Source of the DNA: Stutzerimonas stutzeri
GTDB lineage: Bacteria > Pseudomonadota > Gammaproteobacteria > Pseudomonadales > Pseudomonadaceae
Length of the DNA stretch: 64,000 nucleotides
Assembly (NCBI RefSeq): GCF_015291885.1
Contig: NZ_CP036186.1
Span: 4,416,001 to 4,480,000 of the forward strand
Direction of reading: 5' to 3'
Numbering within the stretch: the stretch's first letter is position 1; every line of letters starts with the position of its first letter. This document shows, piece after piece, positions 37,895 to 45,790 of the stretch. The notes below the pieces were generated by a model. That model saw nothing but the letters and a program-made list of their open reading frames with translations, made no database searches and was not told the DNA's origin. The translations under genes and the position numbers were made by a program.

Positions 37895-39300
37895 GCAGCA
37901 GCCACCTGCCCTCGGTCGACAGGCTGCTGCGTAACCCAGCCTGCCAACCGCTGCAGCAGCGCTACGGCCGCCAGGCATTACTGAACACCCTGCGCGACCT
38001 GCTCGATGAATTGCGCGAACCGGCCCGCCACGGCCAGCTGGCTGTACTGGAACTGTCCGAGGCGGTACTTGCCGGGCGCGCCGGCGAACGCCTGGCCAAC
38101 CAGCACAAGAGCCGCGTGCGCCGCGTGTTCAATCTCACCGGCACGGTGCTGCACACCAACCTCGGGCGCGCCCTGTTGCCGGATGAAGCTATCGAGGCAA
38201 TCACCCTTGCCGCGCGCTATCCGCTCAACCTGGAATTCGATCTCGCCACCGGCAAGCGCGGCGACCGCGACGACCTCATCGAAGGACTGATCCGCGAGCT
38301 GACCGGCGCCGAGGCGGTCACCGTGGTGAACAACAACGCCGCCGCCGTGCTGCTGGCCTTGAACAGCCTCGGTGCGCGCAAGGAAGGCATCATTTCCCGT
38401 GGCGAGCTGATCGAGATCGGCGGCGCCTTCCGCATCCCGGACATCATGGCCCGCGCCGGCGTGAAGCTGCATGAAGTCGGCACCACCAACCGCACCCACG
38501 CCAAGGACTACGAAGCGGCCATCAACCCGCGCTCGGGTCTGCTGATGCGCGTGCACACCAGCAACTACAGCGTGCAGGGCTTCACCGCCAGCGTTGCCAC
38601 CGCCGATCTGGCGCGCATCGCCCATGCCCACGATCTGCCGTTGCTGGAAGATCTCGGCAGCGGCAGCCTGCTCGACCTCTCGCGCTGGCACCTGCCCAAG
38701 GAGCCGACAGTGCAGGAAGCGCTGCGCGACGGCGCCGATATCGTCACCTTCAGCGGCGACAAGCTGCTCGGCGGCCCGCAGGCCGGGCTGATCGTCGGCA
38801 GCAAGGCGCTGATCCAGAAGATCAAGAAGAACCCGCTCAAGCGTGCCCTGCGCGTCGACAAGCTGACCCTCGCCGCGCTGGAAGCGGTGCTCAACCTCTA
38901 TCGTGACCCCGACCGCCTGGCCGATCGCCTCACCAGCCTGCGCCTGCTCAGCCGCCCGCAAGCGGAGATCCGCACCCAGGCCGAACGCATCGCCCCGGCG
39001 CTGACCGCCGTGCTCGGTGAAAGCTGGAATGTCGCCGTTATGGATGCCCTGGGCATGATCGGCAGCGGCGCGCAGCCGGTGGCGCGCCTGCCCAGCGCCG
39101 CGCTATGCATCCGCCCGCAACAGCCCAAGCGCCTGCGCGGCCGTAGTCTGCGCCAGTTGGAAGAAGCCCTGCGCTGCCTACCGATTCCGGTGCTCGGGCG
39201 CATTGATGACGACGCCCTCTGGCTCGACCTGCGCCAACTGGACGACGAGCCGGCCTTCCTCGAACTGCTGCCACATCTGCAAGAGGAGCTGGCCCGTTGA
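37891..39300 (+). CDS. selA: L-seryl-tRNA(Sec) selenium transferase
   Basis: PLP enzyme of 469 residues that converts Ser-tRNA(Sec) to Sec-tRNA(Sec) with selenophosphate. Features are [16 protein letters not shown] at the N-terminus, [35 protein letters not shown], and the PLP lysine in [13 protein letters not shown]. It overlaps fdhE (ATGA) and selB (TTGA), so the three are translationally coupled. Confidence 0.97.
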   Translation: MSSSHLPSVDRLLRNPACQPLQQRYGRQALLNTLRDLLDELREPARHGQLAVLELSEAVLAGRAGERLANQHKSRVRRVFNLTGTVLHTNLGRALLPDEAIEAITLAARYPLNLEFDLATGKRGDRDDLIEGLIRELTGAEAVTVVNNNAAAVLLALNSLGARKEGIISRGELIEIGGAFRIPDIMARAGVKLHEVGTTNRTHAKDYEAAINPRSGLLMRVHTSNYSVQGFTASVATADLARIAHAHDLPLLEDLGSGSLLDLSRWHLPKEPTVQEALRDGADIVTFSGDKLLGGPQAGLIVGSKALIQKIKKNPLKRALRVDKLTLAALEAVLNLYRDPDRLADRLTSLRLLSRPQAEIRTQAERIAPALTAVLGESWNVAVMDALGMIGSGAQPVARLPSAALCIRPQQPKRLRGRSLRQLEEALRCLPIPVLGRIDDDALWLDLRQLDDEPAFLELLPHLQEELAR

Positions 39301-41213
39301 TCGTCGGTACCGCCGGCCATATCGACCATGGCAAGACCGCGCTGCTCCACGCCCTCACCGGGCAACAAGGCGACCGCCGCCGCGAGGAGCGCGAGCGTGG
39401 CATCACCATCGACCTCGGCTACGTCTACGCCGACCTAGGTGAAGGCAGCCTCACCGGCTTTATCGACGTGCCGGGCCACGAGCGTTTCGTGCACAACATG
39501 CTGGCCGGCGCCAGCGGCATCGACTGCCTGCTGCTGGTAGTCGCCGCTGACGACGGCGTGATGCCGCAGACTCGCGAACACCTGGCCATCGTCGAACTGC
39601 TTGGCATCCGTCGCGCGCTAGTAGCGCTGACCAAGATCGACCGCGTCGAGCCGGCGCGCATCGCTGAAGTGCAGCAGCAGATCAATGGCCTGCTGACCGC
39701 CGGCCCCTTGGCCGGCGCGCCTATCTTCCCGGTCTCCAGCATCCGCGGCGATGGCATCGACGCCCTGCGCACCGCGCTGATCGAAGAAGCCGCACGCACC
39801 GCAGCCCGCAGCGACAGCGGCCACTTCCGCCTGGCCATCGACCGCGCCTTCAGCGTCACTGGCGCCGGCGTGGTGGTTACCGGCACCGCCTTTGCAGGGC
39901 GCGTGCGAATCGGCGACGAACTATTGCTCGGCCCCGCCGGCAAACGCGTGCGCGTCCGCGGCCTGCACGCGCAGAACCGCGAAGCGGACGAAGCCCATGC
40001 CGGCCAGCGCATCGCGTTGAATCTCGCCGGTGAGCGGCTGGCAGTGGAGCAGATCCACCGCGGCGACTGGCTGCTGCACCCACTGCTGCATGCACCGACC
40101 CAACGCATCGATATCGACTTCAAGCTGCTGCCCGGCGAAGCCCACGAACTCAAGCACTGGACGCCGGTGCACGTACACCTCGGCGCCCAGGACGTCACCG
40201 CCCGCGTCGCCCTGCTCGAAGGCGCGAGCCTGGCGCCGGGCGAACGCGCCTTCGCCCAACTACTGCTGAATGCACCGAGCCACGCCGTGCATGGCGACCG
40301 TATCGTCCTTCGCGATCAGTCCGCCCAGCGCACCCTTGGCGGTGGCCGTGTGCTCGACCCCTATGCACCGCCACGCAATCGCCGCCGTGCCGCACGGCTG
40401 GAGCAGCTTCGCGCCCTCGATCAGACGAGCCTGGAGCAGGCATTGCCGCCGCTGCTCGCCAGCGCCACCAACGGCATCGACCCGCAAAGCCTGGAACGCC
40501 AGTTCAACCGCCCGCGCGATGACTGGCAGCTGCCGCAGGGCGTACTGGAAGTCGGCACCCGACTAGGCCCACGACTGTTCGATCAGGCCCGCTGGAGCGA
40601 ACTCGACGCCACCCTGCTCGACGCCCTGCAGCGTTTTCACGAAGAACAACCCGACGAACTCGGCCCCGACCGCGACCGCCTGCGCCGCTATGCCCTGACG
40701 CAACTGGAACGGCCGGTGTTCATCGCCCTGCTGGAACAGGCACTGGCCGCCGGCCACATCGAAACCAGCGGCCCCTGGCTGCACCGCCCCGATCACCGGG
40801 TACGCCTGAGCGATACGGAAGAAAGCTTGAAGGAACGCCTGTGGCCGCTGCTCGAAGCCGGTCAGTTCGACCCGCCCTGGGTCCGCGACCTGGCCCGCGA
40901 CCTCGGTGTCGACGAAACGCAGATGCGCAACCTGCTCCGCAAGCTCGCCCGCCTCGGCCTGTTGCAACAGGTGGTGAAAGATTTGTTCTACCCCGAGTTC
41001 ACCATTCGCCAACTCGCGGGGCATGTACTGCAACTGGAAGCACAAAGCGGCGTGATCCGCGCCGCCGCCTTCCGCGACCGCATCGAGCTCGGCCGCAAAC
41101 GCAGCATCCAGCTGCTCGAACACTTCGACCGCATTGGCTTCACCCGCCGCTTCGGCAACGAACGCAAAGTCCGCCAGGACAGCGCGTTGGCGATCCAGTC
41201 AGGCCTGGGGTAG
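39297..41213 (+). CDS. selB: Selenocysteine-specific elongation factor SelB
   Basis: GTPase of 638 residues delivering Sec-tRNA to UGA codons with a SECIS. It starts with TTG overlapping the selA stop. G-domain motifs are [19 protein letters not shown] (G1), DVPGHERF (G3) and ALTKID (G4). An EF-Tu-like core is followed by winged-helix repeats in the C-terminal third ([39 protein letters not shown]) that bind the SECIS hairpin. It is the last intact gene before the selC insertion point 39 bp downstream. Confidence 0.97.
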   Translation: MIVGTAGHIDHGKTALLHALTGQQGDRRREERERGITIDLGYVYADLGEGSLTGFIDVPGHERFVHNMLAGASGIDCLLLVVAADDGVMPQTREHLAIVELLGIRRALVALTKIDRVEPARIAEVQQQINGLLTAGPLAGAPIFPVSSIRGDGIDALRTALIEEAARTAARSDSGHFRLAIDRAFSVTGAGVVVTGTAFAGRVRIGDELLLGPAGKRVRVRGLHAQNREADEAHAGQRIALNLAGERLAVEQIHRGDWLLHPLLHAPTQRIDIDFKLLPGEAHELKHWTPVHVHLGAQDVTARVALLEGASLAPGERAFAQLLLNAPSHAVHGDRIVLRDQSAQRTLGGGRVLDPYAPPRNRRRAARLEQLRALDQTSLEQALPPLLASATNGIDPQSLERQFNRPRDDWQLPQGVLEVGTRLGPRLFDQARWSELDATLLDALQRFHEEQPDELGPDRDRLRRYALTQLERPVFIALLEQALAAGHIETSGPWLHRPDHRVRLSDTEESLKERLWPLLEAGQFDPPWVRDLARDLGVDETQMRNLLRKLARLGLLQQVVKDLFYPEFTIRQLAGHVLQLEAQSGVIRAAAFRDRIELGRKRSIQLLEHFDRIGFTRRFGNERKVRQDSALAIQSGLG

Positions 41214-41250
41214 GCTGGTCGCCGCTTCCTTTCTCACATCAAGACCAGAT

Positions 41251-41290
41251 AAGGAAGGCAATCGCACCCGGTGGTGCGGCCGGGCTTCAA
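41251..41290 (+). repeat. Left 40-bp direct repeat: 5' half of tRNA-Sec (att remnant)
   Basis: Forty bases identical to 44070-44109, covering the selC 5' end, acceptor 5' strand, D-arm and anticodon up to TTCAA. After this point the sequence diverges (ATCCTGTTTT), so no tRNA can form. It is the original chromosomal selC 5' half, left 39 bp after selB when an element integrated at the anticodon loop. Confidence 0.85.
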
Positions 41291-41457
41291 ATCCTGTTTT
41301 TGTTCCGTCTGTCAGAGGCCTATGTTGGAAAATACTGGTCGCTCAGGTGTGCACGGCTTAGCTTCACCAGCCTATATAGGTCATTTTCGGCCTATGCTAT
41401 CGACACCTTTTCGACACTATCCGGAGGGGCTGCGGCGCCCTCCGAATGTGTTCCGAC
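41291..41457. other. Left end of the selC element, no gene seen
   Basis: 167 bp between the tRNA fragment and the 3' end of the OLD gene. It contains a T-run (41296-41301) and a near-palindromic GGAGGGGCTGCGGCGCCCTCC (41421-41441) that may form a terminator-like hairpin for the OLD transcript. No coding signal. Confidence 0.4.
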
Positions 41458-43209
41458 TTAATTTTTAATCCAATGTACTAACGCGTTAATCGAAGCGAAG
41501 TCATGGCAACATGCTTCTATACCATCAGCCTCTACTTCAGATTTAAACTGTGCCCAAACAGCTTCATTCTTACCAGCAAGATTGAGGTGAGATTCTATTG
41601 CACCCTGGGTCCACAACCATATGCCGTGGGCCTGAAGCTGGTTATGCAAACTCTGGATATGCTGAACCGCATCCGCCTCTTTAGCCAGCAAACAGAATGC
41701 TTCACTAGCAGTCACCACTCCGTTCTTCGTTGGTAGGCCACCGCCGTCGAGAGTGCATGCACCGTTGTTCTCAAGCCGAGCAAGTATTTTTTTGAGCGCG
41801 ATCAACGCCGGGTCGGTGCTGCTGATAAACCCATTGCTCACGCCGCCCCTAAATGCGTAGTCGAGGTCGACGATTGCAACCGCGGGTATGTCCATCTCAT
41901 TAAGTACGCGCAATGACTTAGGTATGTTATCAACCGATCTCGTTTCCACCATCGCCACTTGATGTTGCCCTAACGTGCAGGCGGTAATTTCTTTATAAAT
42001 AAATGGAAGCAACCTTATTTCAGTGGTTCCTTCCGTAAGTACAACTTTGTTGGCAAATAGAATCTGATTGGATTGCGTCAACGCGAATAAATGTTGTGCT
42101 TGAGCTTGCGCTTTTGGCAGCACCACTTCGAGCGCATCTTTTAGACGCTTTCGAATTAGCGTCTCATGATTCTCTTTACGCACTAGCAAAGTATGCTGGG
42201 CTCGCTCTGCAGTAATCATCTGACCCGAGTGAGTTGAAAATATTATTTGGTAGCCGTGCTGAGAGAGAGTGTGTAACGCTTCCCGCACCTGCTCAATTGC
42301 GAACGGGTGCAGATATAGCTCTGGCTCGTCTATAAGCAACACAGTGGTGGTTGGGCTTTCTGCGTCCTTCTTTACCTCTGCGAGGTGCCGAATGAGTGCC
42401 ATCTGTATAGATCGCTGCGCCCCATGCCCATAAGCTGAAAAGTCTCGACCTACATCCTGTTGCTCAAAAACCCTTACCGTACCAGCCTTAAAAATCTCTT
42501 CAAATGTGGGCACGTCAAAATGTAGCTTTAGGCTGATACCGGGGAACAAGTCCTCGATTTTTTTATTAATTGACGTATCAATGGCGTCGAGCTCGGGTAG
42601 TCGCTTGTTTCCGCTAGCAGACATCCTGCGACTAATAGCACCAAGGTGCCTATTTATTCTATTTTCATTATTTTTTTGAACCGCCTCGCAAAATTCTGCG
42701 AGCAACTTTCCAATAGTGCTGGTTGATTTCGCCTTGGCCGAGTCGTCTGCCGCATTATCCATTGCAGCAACCCTTATTGGCTCTGGAAATAGGCACTTTA
42801 TCGCGTTCCAAATACCTGTAGGGTTTTTCTTGTATCCATCAACCGGATGCTCAATAAGAATATCTACATCTGATGCTTTTTTTGCATCTGGAAACTGGGT
42901 TCGCTTTATCTTTATTTTCCCATTTACTATGTAAGGAGCTATCTTTTTACGATGCGCCTCCTCCAGCCCATCTAGAATTTGCGCTGTAATACCCGATATC
43001 TCGCCTTCAACCTCTATATTCACTAATGGATCAAAGAATTCAGATTGCGATAACACTTTACCTTTAAACAGCCACTCAACAGCGGAAAGTATGTTTGATT
43101 TACCAGCGTTGTTGTATCCAACTAACGGGACAAACGCCCCAAGCTTTGCCTCAACAAGCTTACAAGATCTAAAATTTGTTATTTTTAGATTTTCTAGAAT
43201 ATGACTCAT
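41458..43209 (-). CDS. OLD-family ATP-dependent nuclease (AAA ATPase plus TOPRIM)
   Basis: A 583-residue protein combining an SMC/ABC-like ATPase with a TOPRIM nuclease. Walker A is LVGYNNAGKSN near residue 35, the ABC signature is AYGHGAQRSIQ, Walker B is TVLLIDEPELYLHP, and the H-loop is IFSTHSGQMI. TOPRIM residues are the Glu in VVLTEGTTEIRLLP and the acidic DLD in VAIVDLDYAF. OLD proteins act against phage (P2 Old, Gabija GajA). No UvrD-like GajB follows, so this is the stand-alone class 1 type. Low GC and the selC island location indicate horizontal transfer; a defence role is inferred. Confidence 0.9.
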   Translation of the reverse strand: MSHILENLKITNFRSCKLVEAKLGAFVPLVGYNNAGKSNILSAVEWLFKGKVLSQSEFFDPLVNIEVEGEISGITAQILDGLEEAHRKKIAPYIVNGKIKIKRTQFPDAKKASDVDILIEHPVDGYKKNPTGIWNAIKCLFPEPIRVAAMDNAADDSAKAKSTSTIGKLLAEFCEAVQKNNENRINRHLGAISRRMSASGNKRLPELDAIDTSINKKIEDLFPGISLKLHFDVPTFEEIFKAGTVRVFEQQDVGRDFSAYGHGAQRSIQMALIRHLAEVKKDAESPTTTVLLIDEPELYLHPFAIEQVREALHTLSQHGYQIIFSTHSGQMITAERAQHTLLVRKENHETLIRKRLKDALEVVLPKAQAQAQHLFALTQSNQILFANKVVLTEGTTEIRLLPFIYKEITACTLGQHQVAMVETRSVDNIPKSLRVLNEMDIPAVAIVDLDYAFRGGVSNGFISSTDPALIALKKILARLENNGACTLDGGGLPTKNGVVTASEAFCLLAKEADAVQHIQSLHNQLQAHGIWLWTQGAIESHLNLAGKNEAVWAQFKSEVEADGIEACCHDFASINALVHWIKN

Positions 43210-43313
43210 ATTAACTCCTTGTCTAAACCCGCAAATAAATTTGTCGGCTTTGTGCTTTGTGAGTGCACGCTGGCTTTATGGCACTTTTTATTTTAGTAAT
43301 TCGCTATAGAGCA

Positions 43314-43865
43314 TCAATTCCTGGTATGCAGGTTAACGCTTGCCTTGCAATTACGGCGTTCAATGCTCCCTTCTCCGCCAGGACAAAAGTCACTTATCCG
43401 TGATTCTTTGCCTACAACTACAATTTCTTTTTGGCGGGATGGGCTTGTAACGGCCGGCTCCGGGATTACCCGTGTGGCAGGAACGATATTGGTCGCACCC
43501 TGGGGAACGTAATTTTTGTCGTTGAATACTGTTTGCTTGATGGGCGGCTCTGTCGTTACGGCTTGAGGCTGGGCTGATTGCGGCTGAGGCGTTGCACCTC
43601 TCGCGGCCACTTCCTCTACTACCCTGTCCCAATCCCTGGTCGCTGCTGGCTCTGCTCGCCTGATCTCGGCGACGGGGGCTGGCTTGGGTTGGATGCGCTT
43701 ATCGGCGATGCCCTGGGCGGTGCCTTTGAGGAATGCAGAGCTCACCATCTGTAGCGCGGCTAGCATGATCGCGGTGCCGATCAGCCCTGGTATCAGCCAT
43801 GCTACGGCTCCCTTGCGCGGGCGCCTTCTGATGTAGTCCGGGGCGTCGTTCCATTCAGCCTTCAT
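43314..43865 (-). CDS. Small membrane-anchored protein of the selC island
   Basis: A 183-residue protein starting MKAEWNDAPDYIRRRPRKG, with one membrane helix (GAVAWLIPGLIGTAIMLAAL) and a long proline/alanine/glutamine-rich periplasmic part. The end contains ESRISDFCPGGEGSIERRNC with two cysteines. It resembles small proteins carried on Pseudomonas integrative elements, but I cannot assign a function. It lies 104 bp upstream of the OLD gene on the same strand, so the two may be transcribed together. Confidence 0.75.
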   Translation of the reverse strand: MKAEWNDAPDYIRRRPRKGAVAWLIPGLIGTAIMLAALQMVSSAFLKGTAQGIADKRIQPKPAPVAEIRRAEPAATRDWDRVVEEVAARGATPQPQSAQPQAVTTEPPIKQTVFNDKNYVPQGATNIVPATRVIPEPAVTSPSRQKEIVVVGKESRISDFCPGGEGSIERRNCKASVNLHTRN

Positions 43866-43880
43866 ATTCCATTCCCGTCC

Positions 43881-43994
43881 CTAGGGCTCGTCATATCTTA
43901 CGGATCGCTTCCTGCGCTGGCTGGCCAGCCTGGAGGTGGCCTCGTCTGATGGTTTGGGCCACGGCTCGATGTTGCCACTCACGCGGCGATACAT
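43881..43994 (-). CDS. Possible 37-residue protein of the selC island
   Basis: An ATG at 43994 opens a 37-codon frame beginning MYRRVSGNIEPWPKPSDEAT and ending VRYDEP, with 15 bp to the next gene on the same strand. GGGACGAAAG upstream could serve as a ribosome site. The protein is hydrophilic and basic. It may be a real small gene co-transcribed with the membrane protein gene, but no family is recognised. Confidence 0.35.
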   Translation of the reverse strand: MYRRVSGNIEPWPKPSDEATSRLASQRRKRSVRYDEP

Positions 43995-44009
43995 GCTAGC
44001 TTTCGTCCC

Positions 44010-44056
44010 GGCCCGTTCTGTTGATATTTCTCAATCGGACGCAACAGAAACAGGCC
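44010..44056. repeat. Imperfect inverted repeat directly upstream of selC
   Basis: GGCCCGTTCTGTTG (from 44010) and CAACAGAAACAGGCC (to 44056) are inverted copies with one gap; the core TTCTGTTG/CAACAGAA is exact, spaced by 18 bp. It lies inside the element 15 bp before selC. It could be a recombinase accessory site or a control site for selC. Confidence 0.45.
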
Positions 44057-44069
44057 AAATCCATCATTC

Positions 44070-44109
44070 AAGGAAGGCAATCGCACCCGGTGGTGCGGCC
44101 GGGCTTCAA
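44070..44109 (+). repeat. Right 40-bp direct repeat (5' half of intact selC)
   Basis: Identical to 41251-41290. It forms the 5' half of the functional selC gene, so the integrated element supplied this half and the chromosome supplied the 3' half. Confidence 0.85.
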
Positions 44110-44167
44110 CCCCGGTTGGGGGCGGCAGCCGCTCCCGGGTGGGTTCGACTCCCACTGCCTTCCGCCA
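44072..44167 (+). tRNA. selC: tRNA-Sec (anticodon TCA)
   Basis: A 96-nt gene with the 8-bp acceptor stem GGAAGGCA/TGCCTTCC, a discriminator G and encoded CCA, anticodon loop CTTCAAC with TCA, a long variable arm, and T-arm GGGTTCGACTCCC. The extended acceptor and long extra arm are diagnostic of tRNA-Sec. It serves fdnG decoding. It now lies 2.86 kb from selB because of the insertion and must be transcribed from a promoter within the element. Confidence 0.96.
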
Positions 44168-44225
44168 ATTTAGGCTTATCGGTCGCATCGTGGAATCGGC
44201 ACATCGAGAGAGCTGAGGCTAAAGG

Positions 44226-44591
44226 TTGAAGAGCATCAATCAGCCAGGAAAAGCGGCGGGTAAGATCTTTGTTCTCGCCAGCATCATGGCGCTCATCCTG
44301 TTGCTCGTTGTGAAATGTTCCATGTCGCCCGCCGATGCCAACGATCCCGCGCAACAAAAGACCGAGGCTGCAGCTCGGTCCGCCCTACTCGCCCACGTCA
44401 GCAACCCCGAAACTGTGGAGTTCCGCAATCAGGTTGGCCGTTGCGGCCAGTTCAAACACCGCGATTTTTACGGCCGTGTGTCCAGCTATCGGCGGTTCAT
44501 CGCCACCAGCGGGAGCGAGGTGCTAGTGGAGGCTACGTATGATGATCCAGCCTTTGAGCACCTCTGGACTCGATTTTGTCTAGGCCAGTAA
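44226..44591 (+). CDS. Small exported or membrane-anchored protein, first of a paralogous pair
   Basis: About 121 residues with a hydrophobic N-terminal segment (IFVLASIMALILLLVVKC), possibly lipidated or signal-anchored. Conserved core: ARSALLAHVSNPETVEFRNQ, then GRCG, YRRFIATSG and a C-terminal LWTRFC. This core is shared with the next gene. The start is uncertain: TTG 44226 is used; ATG 44286 would leave a very short signal segment. It begins 58 bp after selC. Function unknown. Confidence 0.65.
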   Translation: MKSINQPGKAAGKIFVLASIMALILLLVVKCSMSPADANDPAQQKTEAAARSALLAHVSNPETVEFRNQVGRCGQFKHRDFYGRVSSYRRFIATSGSEVLVEATYDDPAFEHLWTRFCLGQ

Positions 44592-44899
44592 TAGCCGGAG
44601 CCTTGCTGGTCGCTGCCGCAGTGCTGGCTCTGTTGGCACGCAGCTGCGGGCATCCGAGCGAGCCTGATGCGGCGGCCAAATATGCTCGCCATCAGGTTCA
44701 GCAGACCTTGAGCCGTCCGGATACGGCAACGTTTAGGGATGAACGAAACGGCTGTGGCGAAGTGAGTTACCTCAGCGACTCTGGAATCAAGGTAACGCGT
44801 AGGCGCTTCATCGTTCTCGACAGCGGACATGTGCTCTTGCGAACAGCGGATGCGCCGGTGGAGTTCGCGCTTATCTGGAAGAGCCGCTGTAAGTCGTAG
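44576..44899 (+). CDS. Small exported protein, second of a paralogous pair
   Basis: About 107 residues with an N-terminal hydrophobic segment (VIAGALLVAAAVLALLARSC). The core ARHQVQQTLSRPDTATFRDE, NGCGEV, TRRRFIVLDSG and C-terminal LIWKSRC aligns along its length with the preceding gene. The start is TTG 44576 overlapping that gene's 3' end. The pair probably arose by tandem duplication. Function unknown; cysteines in both suggest a disulfide in the periplasm. Confidence 0.65.
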   Translation: MSRPVIAGALLVAAAVLALLARSCGHPSEPDAAAKYARHQVQQTLSRPDTATFRDERNGCGEVSYLSDSGIKVTRRRFIVLDSGHVLLRTADAPVEFALIWKSRCKS

Positions 44900-45123
44900 C
44901 GATGAGCAACCCGTTTAATGGGGAGCCTTTGATGTGCCGGGGGCTACAGAGAACCGAGTAGCGAATTCGACTGCACGTCATCTCGATTCTCGCGCCGCGC
45001 GCCTCACCCCACGCAAACAGCCTGCGACAGCCCGCCTCACTTCGCAATATCAAAAAGCCATCGCACTCCAGCGCGAAGCGCGTCACAATCGCGGCTTTTC
45101 TTTCCAGGGATAGGAGAGGTGTC

Positions 45124-45441
45124 TTGGGTAACCCGCCAGATGAGCGACGGGCGTTTCATGCACTGCGTGACCACATCGAGTGTCTGCTAGCTGAAGGTGC
45201 ATCCCTCGTGGGGCGTGAGCCTGTTCGGCTGAGCTTTCAGGGACGGACGCTGACGGTGCAGCACGGGATGTTGGTCAACGAGAATGGCCATCAGGATCTG
45301 ATCGAGACGCTGGCCGAGCTGGAGTGGAAGAACAAGCGTACGCGCGACATGGCGATCGATATCTGTATCCGGCAGCTGGACCATGCGATCAAGGCGAGTT
45401 GCGACAAGGTTCTCGAGGGGTCGACGCCGGATAAGTCTTGA
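45124..45441 (+). CDS. Hypothetical protein whose 3' end begins a tandem repeat
   Basis: A 105-residue cytoplasmic-type protein, start TTG 45124 after AGGAG. It contains LVGREPVRLSFQGRTLTVQHG and a C-terminal helix ETLAELEWKNKRTRDMAIDICIRQLDHAI (blocks ELEWKNKRTRDMAID and CIRQLDHAIKAS). The last 15 codons (CDKVLEGSTPDKS and stop) are within the first unit of the 133-bp tandem repeats. No family recognised. Confidence 0.6.
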   Translation: MGNPPDERRAFHALRDHIECLLAEGASLVGREPVRLSFQGRTLTVQHGMLVNENGHQDLIETLAELEWKNKRTRDMAIDICIRQLDHAIKASCDKVLEGSTPDKS

Positions 45442-45788
45442 GCGCGGTGCGGTGCAATCGCCAGGTGATCGATTGGTGTTGGCCTGGTGGGCTGAAGCCC
45501 ACCCTACGTTGCATGGCATGCGATCAGGGCGTTGCGACAAGGTTCTCGAGGGGTCGACGCCGGATAAGTCTTGAGCGCGGAGCGGTGCAATCGCCAGGTG
45601 ATCGATTGGTGTTGGCTTGGTGGGCTGAAGCCCACCCTACGTTGCATGGCCATGCGATCAGGGCGTTGTGACAAGGTTCTCGAGGATTCAACGCCGATAA
45701 GTCTTGAGCCCGGCGCGGTGCAATCGCTAGGGCTTTATCGATTGGTGTCGGCTTGGTGGGCTAAAGCCCACTCTACGTAGGCGCCGGC
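45398..45788 (+). repeat. Three tandem repeats of 133-134 bp
   Basis: Units begin at 45398, 45531 and 45665, each starting GTTGYGACAAGGTTCTCGAGG. Unit 2 is nearly identical to unit 1; unit 3 has more changes and a shorter end. Each contains the 3' codons and stop of the preceding gene, then a spacer with the hairpin GTGGGCTGAAGCCCACCCTACG. The structure indicates duplication of the gene's 3' end with its downstream hairpin. Not CRISPR: no short repeat/spacer pattern. Confidence 0.9.
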
Positions 45789-45790
45789 GC

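Larger units (their letters stand above)
41251..44109. mobile_element. Remnant integrative element in selC (about 2.8 kb)
   Basis: Bounded by the 40-bp direct repeats at 41251-41290 and 44070-44109. The interior is clearly AT-richer than both flanks and contains, all on the minus strand, an OLD-family nuclease gene, a small membrane protein gene and a possible 37-codon frame. No integrase or excisionase is recognisable, so it is probably a deletion derivative or a satellite needing help in trans. selC is a known island hot spot in enterobacteria. Confidence 0.75.

Noticed and set aside
40841..41461. Open frame running from within selB through the selC fragment
   Set aside because: It is a shadow frame of selB that happens to continue into the element; it has no start signal or protein similarity.
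41458..43209. Gabija system
   Set aside because: The OLD gene has no adjacent UvrD-like GajB. The uvrD at 25.1 kb is the housekeeping helicase II and is 16 kb away.
41251..44109. Integrase or transposase in the selC element
   Set aside because: Looked for on both strands; no tyrosine recombinase box, serine recombinase or DDE pattern was found between the repeats.
43979..44188. 69-codon minus-strand frame across selC
   Set aside because: It is the antisense of tRNA-Sec (the GVEPTRERLPPPTGVEARPHHR-type false protein common in databases) and has no support as a gene.
45398..45788. CRISPR array
   Set aside because: Units are 133-134 bp and repeat along their entire length; there are no short repeats separated by unique spacers and no cas genes.
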